DNA of 64,000 bases, taken from NCBI GenBank assembly GCA_963674895.2, contig CAXXCY010000003.1, forward strand, positions 930,001 to 994,000. The letters run 5' to 3'. The position numbers and the translations under genes are program-made. The notes below the pieces were generated by a model that saw nothing but the letters and a program-made list of their open reading frames with translations, had not been told where the DNA came from and did not search any database. Origin of the DNA: CAXXOK01 sp963674895. GTDB taxonomy: Bacteria > Bacillota > Clostridia > Christensenellales > Aristaeellaceae. Below, in pieces: positions 1-7,627 of the stretch; position 1 is the stretch's first letter, and each line of letters begins with the position of its first letter.

Positions 1-721
1 TGGACGCATAGCGGACAGGATTTCCCTTGGCATCCACGGTGTATCCGCGGTCCGGCGTACCGAGCGCAAAAAACAAGCTGGAATTGCCGAAATTGTAGAT
101 ATGGTGGTAAACGCTTTTCAGCCCAATAGACGCGTTGTTCGTCAGCCACAGCCCGGAATGGAAAGGCAGCTCATCAATCAGGAAACCCGGCATAATGCCA
201 TACCGGTCGAGAAAGCGAAGAAACCAGACAATGCAGGACGTCAAACCGGGGACCTTCAGGATAAATTTCGCAATCTTGATCACGCTGCTGGGGATATCAC
301 CCTTGCGGTTGTCCGTGATCTTTTTCAGTACGCGCGCCTGTACGTCGTAGATCGTATCGCTCGGATCAAACCGGACTTTAATCGTATTCTCCTTTACGCT
401 TCCGTCCTCGGTATCCATCAGCACCACCATTGAACAGGTAAGCTCCGTGCGGTTAAAAAACTGTTTGTTGATGATGAACCGGTTAATCTCCGGCACCTGG
501 GAAATCGCACGCACATAGGATGCGATCAGCAGTTCCAAAAATGTGATCTTCAGCTTTTCCGTGCGGGCTTTTTCCGCGATATACCGCATCAGCGGTTCGT
601 AGTCCACGTCATGATTGAGGTACACCATCGCGTCGCAGCGCATGGGCATTACGTATGGTGTCGCCTCGATGATAGGGTCCAAATTGCGCACGCGGCGGCC
701 GTCATGTCGACGTCCAAACAT
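1..721 (-). CDS. 2-oxoacid dehydrogenase E2-like (CAT-fold) protein, partial
   Basis: This gene runs leftwards off the window, so only about 240 N-terminal codons are visible. The start MFGRRHDGRR and following text (PIIEATPYVMPMRCDAMVY) resemble clostridial proteins of the CoA-dependent acyltransferase / chloramphenicol-acetyltransferase fold that databases usually label 2-oxoacid dehydrogenase subunit E2. No lipoyl domain is present at the N-terminus, and the catalytic HxxxD motif would lie beyond the window, so a true pyruvate dehydrogenase role is unlikely. A GAAAGGAAG ribosome site precedes the ATG. It is transcribed divergently from galM. The family assignment rests on recollection of similar proteins; the substrate is unknown. 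Confidence 0.6.
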   Translation of the reverse strand, partial: MFGRRHDGRRVRNLDPIIEATPYVMPMRCDAMVYLNHDVDYEPLMRYIAEKARTEKLKITFLELLIASYVRAISQVPEINRFIINKQFFNRTELTCSMVVLMDTEDGSVKENTIKVRFDPSDTIYDVQARVLKKITDNRKGDIPSSVIKIAKFILKVPGLTSCIVWFLRFLDRYGIMPGFLIDELPFHSGLWLTNNASIGLKSVYHHIYNFGNSSLFFALGTPDRGYTVDAKGNPVRYAS

Positions 722-794
722 TGTATTCTTCCTTTCATTATTCAGTATAAACGAAATTATTGTATCTTTTTAGAAACCGTTCGTCAAGGCAACC

Positions 795-823
795 TTGACC
801 CGCCGCCCGCAGCGCGCTATACT
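795..823 (+). promoter_or_regulatory. Sigma-A promoter of galM
   Basis: TTGACC (795-800) and TATACT (818-823) are separated by 17 bp and lie 28 bp before the chosen galM start. Spacing and sequence fit a housekeeping promoter. Confidence 0.7.
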
Positions 824-850
824 GGAACAAATATGCTGGAGGAAACCGCT

Positions 851-1888
851 ATGCAGATTTCAAAAAAGGCATTCGGCAAGGATCATCTGGGCCACCTTGT
901 AACAGAGTATACGCTGACCAACGCCGCGGGCGCGTCCGTTTCCGTGATGGATTTGGGCGGAACAATCACCCGTATTTTAATGCCGGACAGGAACGGCGTC
1001 CTCGGCGACGTTGTCCTCGGCTATGACGACGCTTTGTCCTATATGCAGAACAGAGGGTATCTGGGCGCGCTGATCGGGCGATACGGGAACCGTATCGGCG
1101 GCGCTTGCTTTACACTGGACGGCAAGGAATATCCGCTCGGGACCAATAACGGACCCAATAATCTGCACGGCGGACCGGATGGATTTGACCGGCGTATTTT
1201 TTCCGTCAGGGCCACCGGCAGCGCGCTGCGGCTTTCGCTCGTCAGTCCCGACGGCGATCAGGGGTATCCGGGCGCGCTGAGCGTGGAAGCCGAATATTCC
1301 CTCAGCGATGATAACGCGCTGACCATCGCTTACCGCGCGACCACGGACCGCACAACCATCGTCAACCTGACCAACCATACCTACTTCAACCTGGACGGAC
1401 CTGGTGCGAAGGATATCAAGGATCAGGTACTGCAGGTGTTCGCCGATTTCGTTAACGAAGTGGACGATACCCTCATTCCCACAGGCAAACTGATCCCGAC
1501 GTCGGATGTGGTTTACGGGTTTCAAACGCCGACGCGGATCGGCGACGTGCTTGACAAACCCGATGCGGCCATGCAAAACGCGGGCGGTGTGGACTTTAAT
1601 TACTGCGCGGGCAAAGACCGCGAGGATAAGCTGATCGCGACGCTGTACTCGCCGAAAACCGGCCGGGAAATGCAGACGTTCACCGATCTGCCCGGCGTGC
1701 AGGTCTATTCGGGGCAGGGTTTGAACCAGACCGGAAAGGGCGGCGTACACTACTCTGCCTACGGCGCAATCTGTTTGGAAACGCAGCGTTATCCCGACTC
1801 GGTCCATCACCCGCATTTCCCGAGCGTCGTCCTCAAGCCCGAAGAAGTTTATTACGCTAAAACCACCTACCGCTTTTCCATCCGGTAA
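851..1888 (+). CDS. galM: Aldose 1-epimerase (mutarotase)
   Basis: Interconverts the alpha and beta anomers of glucose or galactose in the cytoplasm. The 345-residue product has the family landmarks: GRYGNRI near residues 76-82, the sugar-binding NNGPNNLHGG at about 99-108, the catalytic histidine in NLTNHTYFNL near 176, VYSGQGL near 290, and the catalytic-base glutamate in CLETQRYPDS near 310. The reading frame is open further upstream (to 611), but the ATG at 851 has a GGAGG site nine bases before it and lies just behind a good promoter, so the shorter start is used. Length is normal for the family. It stands alone, with no other Leloir genes beside it. Confidence 0.93.
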   Translation: MQISKKAFGKDHLGHLVTEYTLTNAAGASVSVMDLGGTITRILMPDRNGVLGDVVLGYDDALSYMQNRGYLGALIGRYGNRIGGACFTLDGKEYPLGTNNGPNNLHGGPDGFDRRIFSVRATGSALRLSLVSPDGDQGYPGALSVEAEYSLSDDNALTIAYRATTDRTTIVNLTNHTYFNLDGPGAKDIKDQVLQVFADFVNEVDDTLIPTGKLIPTSDVVYGFQTPTRIGDVLDKPDAAMQNAGGVDFNYCAGKDREDKLIATLYSPKTGREMQTFTDLPGVQVYSGQGLNQTGKGGVHYSAYGAICLETQRYPDSVHHPHFPSVVLKPEEVYYAKTTYRFSIR

Positions 1889-1891
1889 TGG

Positions 1892-1920
1892 TTGACATTC
1901 CCATTGCGTTTTGCTAGGAT
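1892..1920 (+). promoter_or_regulatory. Promoter of the ABC-F gene
   Basis: TTGACA (1892-1897) and TAGGAT (1915-1920) with a 17-bp spacer. It starts three bases after the galM stop codon, so the ABC-F gene has its own promoter and a leader of about 170 nt. Confidence 0.7.
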
Positions 1921-1953
1921 TGAACCATCACAGACAGAAACGGAGTTGAAAGG

Positions 1954-1965
1954 ATGCGCCAATAA
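1954..1965 (+). CDS. Three-residue leader uORF (M-R-Q-stop)
   Basis: ATG CGC CAA TAA, preceded by GGAG at 1942-1945 with eight-base spacing. It is far too short for automatic gene calling, but its position shortly after the predicted transcription start and before the terminator hairpin fits a sensor uORF whose translation monitors drug-stalled ribosomes. Confidence 0.45.
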   Translation: MRQ

Positions 1966-2037
1966 TCCTGCCGCCCTGTACTGAAGGGAAGTTGCATCGG
2001 ACCGCCTGGTAACGCGGCCTGTTTGCATATGGCGGGA

Positions 2038-2063
2038 CAGCGCAGCCGGAAGGCTCTGTTTTT
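2038..2063 (+). terminator. Candidate attenuator terminator before the ABC-F gene
   Basis: Arms CAG...AGCC and GGCT...CTG around a GGAA loop, with a small bulge, followed by TTTTT at 2059-2063. The stem is short, so termination strength is uncertain. It lies upstream of the coding start, so it would act as an attenuator. Confidence 0.45.
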
Positions 2064-2097
2064 CTTTGCCGTCCCTTGATTTTATCGAGGTAGAACG

Positions 2098-3582
2098 ATG
2101 GCGCTATTGCAATTTTCAAACGTATCCTTTGCCTACGAAGGCAGCTATGACGACATATTTACCGATCTTTCGTTCCAGATCGACTCCGGCTGGCGACTGG
2201 GGCTGATCGGCCGCAACGGGCGCGGAAAAACCACGCTGCTGCGGATCATCGCAGGGTTGCTGCAAGCGCAAGGGCAGATTTCAATTCCGCTCAGGCCCGC
2301 GCTGTTTCCGTTTGCCGTAGTGGATACCGGCCTCCCGGTCCGGGACGTGCTGAAGAGCTTAGCTCCGAACGAACCCGCATGGCGGCTGGCAGCCGAGGCA
2401 TACCTACTGGGCCTCGGCGATGAACTGCTGTCCCGCACGTATGCCACCCTCAGCCGCGGAGAGCAGACCAAGGTGCAGCTTGCGGCCCTGTTTGCCAGGG
2501 AGGACGGCTACCCACTGATCGACGAGCCGACCAACCATCTGGACCTCCGGGGACGCGATACGGTGGCCGAGTACCTGGCAAGCAAGCGTGGGTTTTTGCT
2601 GGTGAGCCACGACCGGAGTTTCCTCAACCATTGCGTCACGCACACACTGTCGCTGAACCGCTCCTCCGTCGCAGTGCAGCGCGGCAACTACGATTCCTGG
2701 GAACGGGAATTTCTGCGCAAAAACGAAGCCGAAGAAGCGCGAAACGAACAATTAAAAAAAGAAATCAAACACCTGCACGCAAGCGCGCGCAAACAGGCGG
2801 ATTTCTCCGCCAAGGCGGAAAAAGGCAAGTTCCACGTGCAGGAGAGCGAAGTCGCCGCGGTGGACCGCGGTTATATGGGCGCGCGGTCCGCGGCGCTGAT
2901 GAAGCGCTCCCTGGCGACGCGCGCGAAGATGGAACGGGATATTGAGGAACGGCAGGGTCTGCTGCACGATGTGGAACGGGTCGGAACGCTGAAGCTGTAT
3001 CCGCTGGCGCATCCCAAAAAGCGAATCGTCGAGGTGCGCGGCGCCGCAGTGCGCTATGGAGACCGGACGGTTTTGGACGGGGTCAGCCTGACCGTGGACC
3101 GCGGAGACTGCGTCGCGCTTTCCGGCCCGAACGGATGCGGGAAGTCCAGCATTCTGAAAACCGTTTGCGGGTTTTCCAACGCTCTCCAGGGGGAAATCAG
3201 CCTCGCGGGAAACCTGATCATCAGCTACGTTCCGCAGTCTACCGAGTACCTGCGCGGCGATCTTGCGCGCTTTATCGGGGAAACGTCCGCCGACGAAACG
3301 CTGTTCAAGGCCATTCTCCGCAACATGGATTTCGGGCGGCAGCAATTCGATAAGGACATCGCTTTGTACTCGGAAGGGCAAAAAAAGAAGCTGCTGCTTG
3401 CCCGCAGCCTTTGCGGACAGGCGCATCTGTATGTCTGGGATGAACCCCTGAACTATATCGACGTGTTCAGCCGCGTGCAGCTGGAAACGCTGATTCGTGT
3501 CTTCCGGCCGACCATGCTGCTGGTGGAGCATGACCGCGCGTTTTTGGACAGGGTATGTACAAGCGTGATCCGGTTGGGATAG
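2098..3582 (+). CDS. ABC-F ribosomal protection ATPase, Lsa-like
   Basis: A 494-residue protein with two ATP-binding cassettes and no membrane segments, as in ABC-F translation factors. First cassette: Walker A GRNGRGKTT (38-46), signature LSRGEQTK near 119, Walker B running into DEPTNHLD. Second cassette: GPNGCGKSS near 342, a degenerate signature YSEGQKKK, then WDEPLNYIDVFSRVQ near 447 and EHDRAFLDR. The DEPLNYID variant and the length match the Lsa/Vga-like resistance group, which evicts lincosamides, streptogramin A and pleuromutilins from the ribosome. A charged linker between the cassettes (about 205-270) is where the antibiotic-resistance domain sits. Resistance is inferred, not shown. 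Its regulated leader supports a drug-inducible role. Confidence 0.85.
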   Translation: MALLQFSNVSFAYEGSYDDIFTDLSFQIDSGWRLGLIGRNGRGKTTLLRIIAGLLQAQGQISIPLRPALFPFAVVDTGLPVRDVLKSLAPNEPAWRLAAEAYLLGLGDELLSRTYATLSRGEQTKVQLAALFAREDGYPLIDEPTNHLDLRGRDTVAEYLASKRGFLLVSHDRSFLNHCVTHTLSLNRSSVAVQRGNYDSWEREFLRKNEAEEARNEQLKKEIKHLHASARKQADFSAKAEKGKFHVQESEVAAVDRGYMGARSAALMKRSLATRAKMERDIEERQGLLHDVERVGTLKLYPLAHPKKRIVEVRGAAVRYGDRTVLDGVSLTVDRGDCVALSGPNGCGKSSILKTVCGFSNALQGEISLAGNLIISYVPQSTEYLRGDLARFIGETSADETLFKAILRNMDFGRQQFDKDIALYSEGQKKKLLLARSLCGQAHLYVWDEPLNYIDVFSRVQLETLIRVFRPTMLLVEHDRAFLDRVCTSVIRLG

Positions 3583-3586
3583 CTTT

Positions 3587-4240
3587 TCAGCCCTTCAGCC
3601 GTTTGAGAAGCGTATCCGGCGTAACGCCTAAAAATCCGGGAATGTTCAAATCGGCATCCGGCAGGCGCTTCCGGCTGCCGATCCCAATGGCCCTCATCCC
3701 GGCGTTATGCGCGGCTTCGACGCCAGCCTCCGCGTCCTCAAACACCACGCATTCGACGGGCGCAAGGCCGACCTCCTCAGCGCCCTTCAGGAACACCTCG
3801 GGGTCCGGTTTGGCTTTGGTCACCTTCGTGCCGTCGATCACCGCGTCGAACAAGTCCGTAATGTTCAGATTTGCCAGAATCAGCTTCGTATTTTTGCTCG
3901 CGCTGCCAAGCGCAATGCGGTAGCCCGCCGCGCGCGCGTCCAGCAGAAACTGTTTGGCGCCGGGCAGGATCTCATCCTCTTTCAGCTGCCCGATATAGTT
4001 CAGATAGCGGTCGTTTTTCCATGTGCAATACGCCTGCTTCTGCGCGTCGGACATCGTCAGGCCGTTGATTTCCAATATGATCTCAAAGCTGCGGACGCGG
4101 CTTACGCCCTTGAGGCGCTCGTTGTCCTTTTTTGTGAAACGGATGCCCATATCCTGCGCCAATTCTTTCCAAGCTAAAAAATGATACTTTGCCGTATCCA
4201 CAATGACGCCGTCCAAATCAAAAATCAATCCGCGGATCAT
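3587..4240 (-). CDS. pgmB: Beta-phosphoglucomutase (HAD family)
   Basis: A 217-residue HAD hydrolase-type enzyme. The nucleophile motif FDLDGVIVD is at residues 7-15, followed by the helical cap; motif II is in ALGSASKNTK (about 113) and the acidic motif in VFEDAEAGVEAA (about 167). The SASKN segment and the cap text are typical of beta-phosphoglucomutase, which converts beta-glucose 1-phosphate to glucose 6-phosphate after maltose or trehalose phosphorolysis. No phosphorylase gene is nearby, so the physiological substrate is inferred; another HAD phosphatase or mutase is possible. It is the last gene of a minus-strand group after trpS and ends four bases from the converging ABC-F gene. Confidence 0.82.
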   Translation of the reverse strand: MIRGLIFDLDGVIVDTAKYHFLAWKELAQDMGIRFTKKDNERLKGVSRVRSFEIILEINGLTMSDAQKQAYCTWKNDRYLNYIGQLKEDEILPGAKQFLLDARAAGYRIALGSASKNTKLILANLNITDLFDAVIDGTKVTKAKPDPEVFLKGAEEVGLAPVECVVFEDAEAGVEAAHNAGMRAIGIGSRKRLPDADLNIPGFLGVTPDTLLKRLKG

Positions 4241-4261
4241 GCGTTTATCCTCGCGCTCAGC

Positions 4262-5281
4262 CTACGGTCTGTTCAGCGGCAAATACCCGACCTTCTTTTT
4301 CACCTTGGCAAGCGTCGGCATCGCCCGGCTTGCCACGGTTACAGCGTTGCGGCTCAGCACGCCCGCCACGTACTCCTTGTCGGCCATGAGCTTGTTGTAT
4401 TCCTGCTGAATCGGCGCCATGGCGTCGATCACGATTTCCGCCACGGTCTTTTTCAAATCGCCGTATCCCTTGTCCGCAAGCTCCGCCGCCGTCGCTTCAA
4501 TACTGCGGCCTGAAAGCGCCGCCGCGATGGACAGCAGGTTGCTGACGCCCGGCTTGTTTTCCGGATCAAAGCGGATTTCCGCATCGCTGTCGGTCACCGC
4601 GCGCTTGATCTTGCGGCGGATATCGTCTGGCTTGTCCAGCATGCTGATATAGGTGTCCTCCGAATCGGATTTGCTCATCTTCCGCGTGGGCTCCTGCAGG
4701 CTCATCACACGGCTGCCGATCTTGCCATAATAGGCTTCCGGTACGGTGAACACGTCGCCGTACAGGTTGTTGAACCGCTGTGCGATATCCCTTGTCAATT
4801 CCAAATGCTGCCGTTGATCGTCGCCGATCGGCACCAAGTCGGATTGATACAGCAGGATATCCGCCGCCATCAGCACAGGATAGGCGAACAGCCCGGCGTT
4901 GATATTTTCTTCATGCTTGGCGGATTTGTCCTTAAACTGCGTCATGCGCTGTAACTCGCCCATATATGTGAAGCAGTTTAAAATCCAAGCAAGCTCCGCA
5001 TGCGCGGGCACATGGCTTTGACAGTAGATCAGGCTCTTATCAGGATTGAGCCCCGAAGCGATATACAGCGCCGCCAACGCAAGCGTTCGCCTGCGAAGCT
5101 CCGCCGCATCCTGCCGCAGGGTAATCGCGTGCATATCCACGATCGCGTAGAAGCATTCGTATTCATCCTCCAGCAGCTTGAAATTCCGAAGCGCGCCGAT
5201 ATAGTTGCCGATCGTCAGCACGCCGGACGGCTGGATACCCGAGTAGATGATCCTTTTTTTCGGTAGGGTCTCGACTGTCAT
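4262..5281 (-). CDS. trpS: Tryptophanyl-tRNA synthetase
   Basis: Class I aminoacyl-tRNA synthetase that charges tRNA-Trp. The 339-residue length is standard. The N-terminal SGIQPSG and the HIGH-equivalent TIGNYIGA (about 23-30) and the KMSKS loop RKMSKSD (near 200) are intact. VPIGDDQRQHLELTRDIA is the usual Trp-AMP-binding segment. No T-box leader precedes it: only 22 bases separate it from the GNAT gene upstream, so it appears to be read as part of the glycosyltransferase-GNAT-trpS-pgmB transcript. Confidence 0.95.
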   Translation of the reverse strand: MTVETLPKKRIIYSGIQPSGVLTIGNYIGALRNFKLLEDEYECFYAIVDMHAITLRQDAAELRRRTLALAALYIASGLNPDKSLIYCQSHVPAHAELAWILNCFTYMGELQRMTQFKDKSAKHEENINAGLFAYPVLMAADILLYQSDLVPIGDDQRQHLELTRDIAQRFNNLYGDVFTVPEAYYGKIGSRVMSLQEPTRKMSKSDSEDTYISMLDKPDDIRRKIKRAVTDSDAEIRFDPENKPGVSNLLSIAAALSGRSIEATAAELADKGYGDLKKTVAEIVIDAMAPIQQEYNKLMADKEYVAGVLSRNAVTVASRAMPTLAKVKKKVGYLPLNRP

Positions 5282-5303
5282 GCTGTTTCCTCCGTATTTC
5301 TGC

Positions 5304-6044
5304 TCAAGAGTCTATATGTTTCACATAGGTGTACAGCACATCGGTGATGGCTGCTCCCACGTTTGCGTACACGCGCAGGATTTTCGCGTTGTTGCTTACA
5401 AAGGTGGACGTGATGCGGGCGCATTCCTGCTCAAAACACGTATCCAGTGTCTTTTTGTGCAGCAGGGTTCCCAGCCCGCGGTTGCGGTCCTCCTGATACA
5501 GGCCCATCAGCACGGGGTCCACGGTCTGCGCGTCGATCCGCTTGATGATAAACACGCCGATCGGTTCCCCGCGGTGCAGCACCTCGTAGAGCATGCCGCC
5601 CTGCCCGATCAGCTGCCTGATCCAGTTGGTGTAGCGCAGCGCCGTTTTGTCCCCGGAAAAATGCGGGTCCAGCGAAATGCGGTCGCTTTTGAACACGCCT
5701 TCCCGGATTCTGCCGAAGACCGCTTCCTCTTCCTCCGCGCCGCTGCGCCTTGCTACGGTCAGGTTGCGGTCAAACCGCGCGATGCCCGGCGGCACATGGT
5801 AATCGCCGCGCTCGATGGCAAGCCGGAACAGCATTTCCACAAAGGTATAGCCAAGCGCCGGAAGCCCGAACAGAAAATCGCTGCGGTTCACGGGGGTTTT
5901 TACGGCGAAATACTGACCGCCCGCCTCGATGAGCTTGCGCTCCTCCAGCCTGAAATCCCGCAGGGTATCCCGGTTTTCCAGAAATACCTCGTAGGCGTCG
6001 ACGCCCAAATTCTCCCGTTCCCATACCGCATGGACGATCTTCAT
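5304..6044 (-). CDS. GNAT-family N-acetyltransferase
   Basis: A 246-residue protein whose C-terminal third has the GNAT acetyl-CoA signature, seen as NRGLGTLLHKKTLD near residues 205-218 followed by a conserved N in VSNNAKILRVY. The N-terminal half has an additional domain like that of sugar-amine acetyltransferases of the WecD/FdtC type. It overlaps the upstream glycosyltransferase by four bases (ATGA), suggesting translational coupling and a joint role in modifying a surface glycan. The acceptor substrate is not evident from the sequence. Confidence 0.75.
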   Translation of the reverse strand: MKIVHAVWERENLGVDAYEVFLENRDTLRDFRLEERKLIEAGGQYFAVKTPVNRSDFLFGLPALGYTFVEMLFRLAIERGDYHVPPGIARFDRNLTVARRSGAEEEEAVFGRIREGVFKSDRISLDPHFSGDKTALRYTNWIRQLIGQGGMLYEVLHRGEPIGVFIIKRIDAQTVDPVLMGLYQEDRNRGLGTLLHKKTLDTCFEQECARITSTFVSNNAKILRVYANVGAAITDVLYTYVKHIDS

Positions 6045-7003
6045 TCCGTTTCGTCCTCCCCGTGGGAACGGTTGTCAACGGTCTGCCGCACCACATACTG
6101 CGGGCTTTTATTGATGCTTAAGTAAATGCGCCCGATATACTCCCCCACGATTCCGATCAGCGCGATGATAACGCCGCCCAGCGCCAGCAGCACCGAGATG
6201 GTGGAAGCCCAGCCGGCTTCCATGTCCGGATTCAGGAGCTTGCGGATGACGGTGACCAGCGCAAAAACGAAGCCGCCTACGGAAATCGCCCACCCCAGAT
6301 AGGTGGCAAACCGCAGCGGTTTGATGGAAAACGCGGTCACGCCGTTCGTCCAAAGGGAGATCAGCTTGCGGATGCTGTAGCCGCTCTTGCCCTCCGTGCG
6401 CGAACGGTGTTTTACCTTGACGTTGGCGGATTTGCTCACGCTTTGCAAAAGCAGTCCCGTGATATACGGGAAAGGATTGGGATACCGGAGCGCCGTATCC
6501 ACCACAAACCGCTGGCAGGCGTAATAGCTGGTCGTTTTCAAGCTCTTGGGCTGGCCGAAGAAAAAGCGGTTGCACGCCGTATTGAAACGGCTCCCCAGAA
6601 TGCGCATCAGGTTTTGCTTGGGCTGCTCGTATTCCGCGAATACGATGTCGTATCCTTCCATCAGCTTGTCCACGAGCTTCAGGCATTCGTCCGCGGGCGT
6701 TTGCCCGTCGTCGTCCAGACACACGACGATTTCCCCGCGCGTATGCGCCAGCCCCGCCATCACGGCGCTGTGCTGCCCGAAATTGCGGCTGAGGTTCACG
6801 AATACGATCCGCGGGTTCCGGTTGCAGAGGTTTTCGATCACATCCGCCACGCCGTCCGGGCTGCCGTCGTTCACCAGGATGATTTCATACGAAAAATCGC
6901 CGCTGCGCGCGCCGACCGTCGTGATAATCTCCTCAACCACGTCCGTGACGGTATGCTCGCTCCGGTAGCATGGAATCACAAACGAAAGCAGCGTTTTGGC
7001 CAT
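6041..7003 (-). CDS. Family 2 glycosyltransferase, membrane-bound (DPM/GtrB type)
   Basis: A 320-residue GT2 enzyme. The N-terminal catalytic domain starts SFVIPCYRSEHTV, with LVNDGSPDG near 45-53, NLSRNFGQHSA near 75 and the DDD-type metal site CLDDDGQTPADE near 95. The C-terminus carries two hydrophobic helices (about 232-255 and 267-292), and the ending GEYIGRIYLSINKSPQYVV is typical of polyprenyl-phosphate glycosyltransferases such as GtrB, ArnC and Dpm1-like proteins. It probably transfers a sugar to undecaprenyl phosphate at the membrane. The donor sugar is unknown. The start ATG follows a G-rich ribosome site and a promoter about 35 bp upstream. Confidence 0.88.
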   Translation of the reverse strand: MAKTLLSFVIPCYRSEHTVTDVVEEIITTVGARSGDFSYEIILVNDGSPDGVADVIENLCNRNPRIVFVNLSRNFGQHSAVMAGLAHTRGEIVVCLDDDGQTPADECLKLVDKLMEGYDIVFAEYEQPKQNLMRILGSRFNTACNRFFFGQPKSLKTTSYYACQRFVVDTALRYPNPFPYITGLLLQSVSKSANVKVKHRSRTEGKSGYSIRKLISLWTNGVTAFSIKPLRFATYLGWAISVGGFVFALVTVIRKLLNPDMEAGWASTISVLLALGGVIIALIGIVGEYIGRIYLSINKSPQYVVRQTVDNRSHGEDETE

Positions 7004-7037
7004 ACATGCACCCCACCAGATTAGTTCTCAATACATA

Positions 7038-7065
7038 ATTGTACCACCGATTGCGGAAATATCAA
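7038..7065 (-). promoter_or_regulatory. Promoter of the glycosyltransferase-trpS-pgmB group
   Basis: On the minus strand TTGATA (7060-7065) and TACAAT (7038-7043) with a 16-bp spacer lie 35 bp upstream of the glycosyltransferase start. Confidence 0.6.
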
Positions 7066-7220
7066 AGCCCCCGCCCGTAGTTTCTTGCGCGGAACATGCG
7101 TTTTCCTGGCATTTTCGGCACGCGCGTGGAAGCGAGGCGGCACGGCTGACGTTACGGCAGGTTCGCGAATCTCCGGTACGGGAGCGATATGAATAATCTC
7201 TTGATATTTCTCCTAACTAC

Positions 7221-7271
7221 TTGACAATACATAGTAGCTCACGTATAATGGGATCATACCTACTATGTATT
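7221..7271 (+). promoter_or_regulatory. Consensus promoter with PadR operator
   Basis: TTGACA (7221-7226) and TATAAT (7244-7249) with a 17-bp spacer form a full-consensus promoter. A perfect 12-bp inverted repeat, AATACATAGTAG at 7226-7237 and its complement at 7260-7271, brackets the -10 box and the start site. Its ATGT/ACAT cores suit PadR-type regulators, so autorepression by the downstream PadR protein is likely. Confidence 0.8.
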
Positions 7272-7288
7272 GCATAGGAGCTGGTCAT

Positions 7289-7627
7289 GTGAACAACGAT
7301 ACCCAAATCATGAAGGGCATACTGGAAGGATGCTTGCTGCGGATCATCGAGCACGAAGAAATGTACGGTTACGCCGCCGTGGAAAAGCTCAACCAGCTTG
7401 GGTTTTCTGTCAACGAGGCGACGGTATACCCAATCCTCTCCCGCCTGCAGACCAGAGGGCTTTTGCATGTGAGCAACAGGCCCTCGCCGTTCGGCCCCAG
7501 GCGCAAATACTACTCTCTCACACAAACGGGAATGGAATACCTGAACGGTTTTCGGCAAACATGGGAAAAGATCCGCACCATTGCGGACACGATCATGGAG
7601 GTGGATTTAAATGACCAAAAGAAATAG
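7289..7627 (+). CDS. PadR-family transcriptional regulator
   Basis: A 112-residue winged-helix protein. The N-terminus NNDTQIMKGILEGCLLRII, the recognition region GYAAVEKLNQLGFSVNEATV and the wing RRKYYSLTQTG are characteristic of PadR-s1 proteins. An in-frame ATG exists at 7265, but it lies inside the operator and about nine bases from the predicted transcription start. The GTG at 7289 has AGGAG eight bases before it and gives the usual family N-terminus, so GTG is chosen. It overlaps the next gene by 17 bases. Such PadR/HAAS-protein pairs typically sense envelope or drug stress; the ligand here is unknown. Confidence 0.88.
   Translation: MNNDTQIMKGILEGCLLRIIEHEEMYGYAAVEKLNQLGFSVNEATVYPILSRLQTRGLLHVSNRPSPFGPRRKYYSLTQTGMEYLNGFRQTWEKIRTIADTIMEVDLNDQKK

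Larger units (their letters stand above)
1927..2097 (+). promoter_or_regulatory. Leader/attenuator of the ABC-F gene
   Basis: A roughly 170-nt untranslated leader lies between the promoter and the ABC-F start. It holds a three-codon uORF (1954-1965), a hairpin with CCGC/GCGG arms (1999-2019), a terminator-like hairpin with a T5 run (2038-2063), and an alternative pairing of GGGAC (2034-2038) with GTCCC (2071-2075) that would enclose the terminator. This layout resembles ribosome-mediated attenuators known upstream of antibiotic-resistance ABC-F genes. The mechanism is inferred from layout; no structure prediction was run. Confidence 0.55.

Noticed and set aside
977..1816. 279-codon antisense frame inside galM
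   Set aside because: Long antisense frames are common in this GC-rich sequence. It has no ribosome site or family resemblance and lies wholly within a clear aldose epimerase gene.
1998..2019. T-box-like GGTAACGCGG motif in the ABC-F leader
   Set aside because: It differs from the conserved UGGNACCGCG, there is no stem I or AG-bulge, and the downstream gene is not an amino-acid gene. A uORF attenuator explains the region better.
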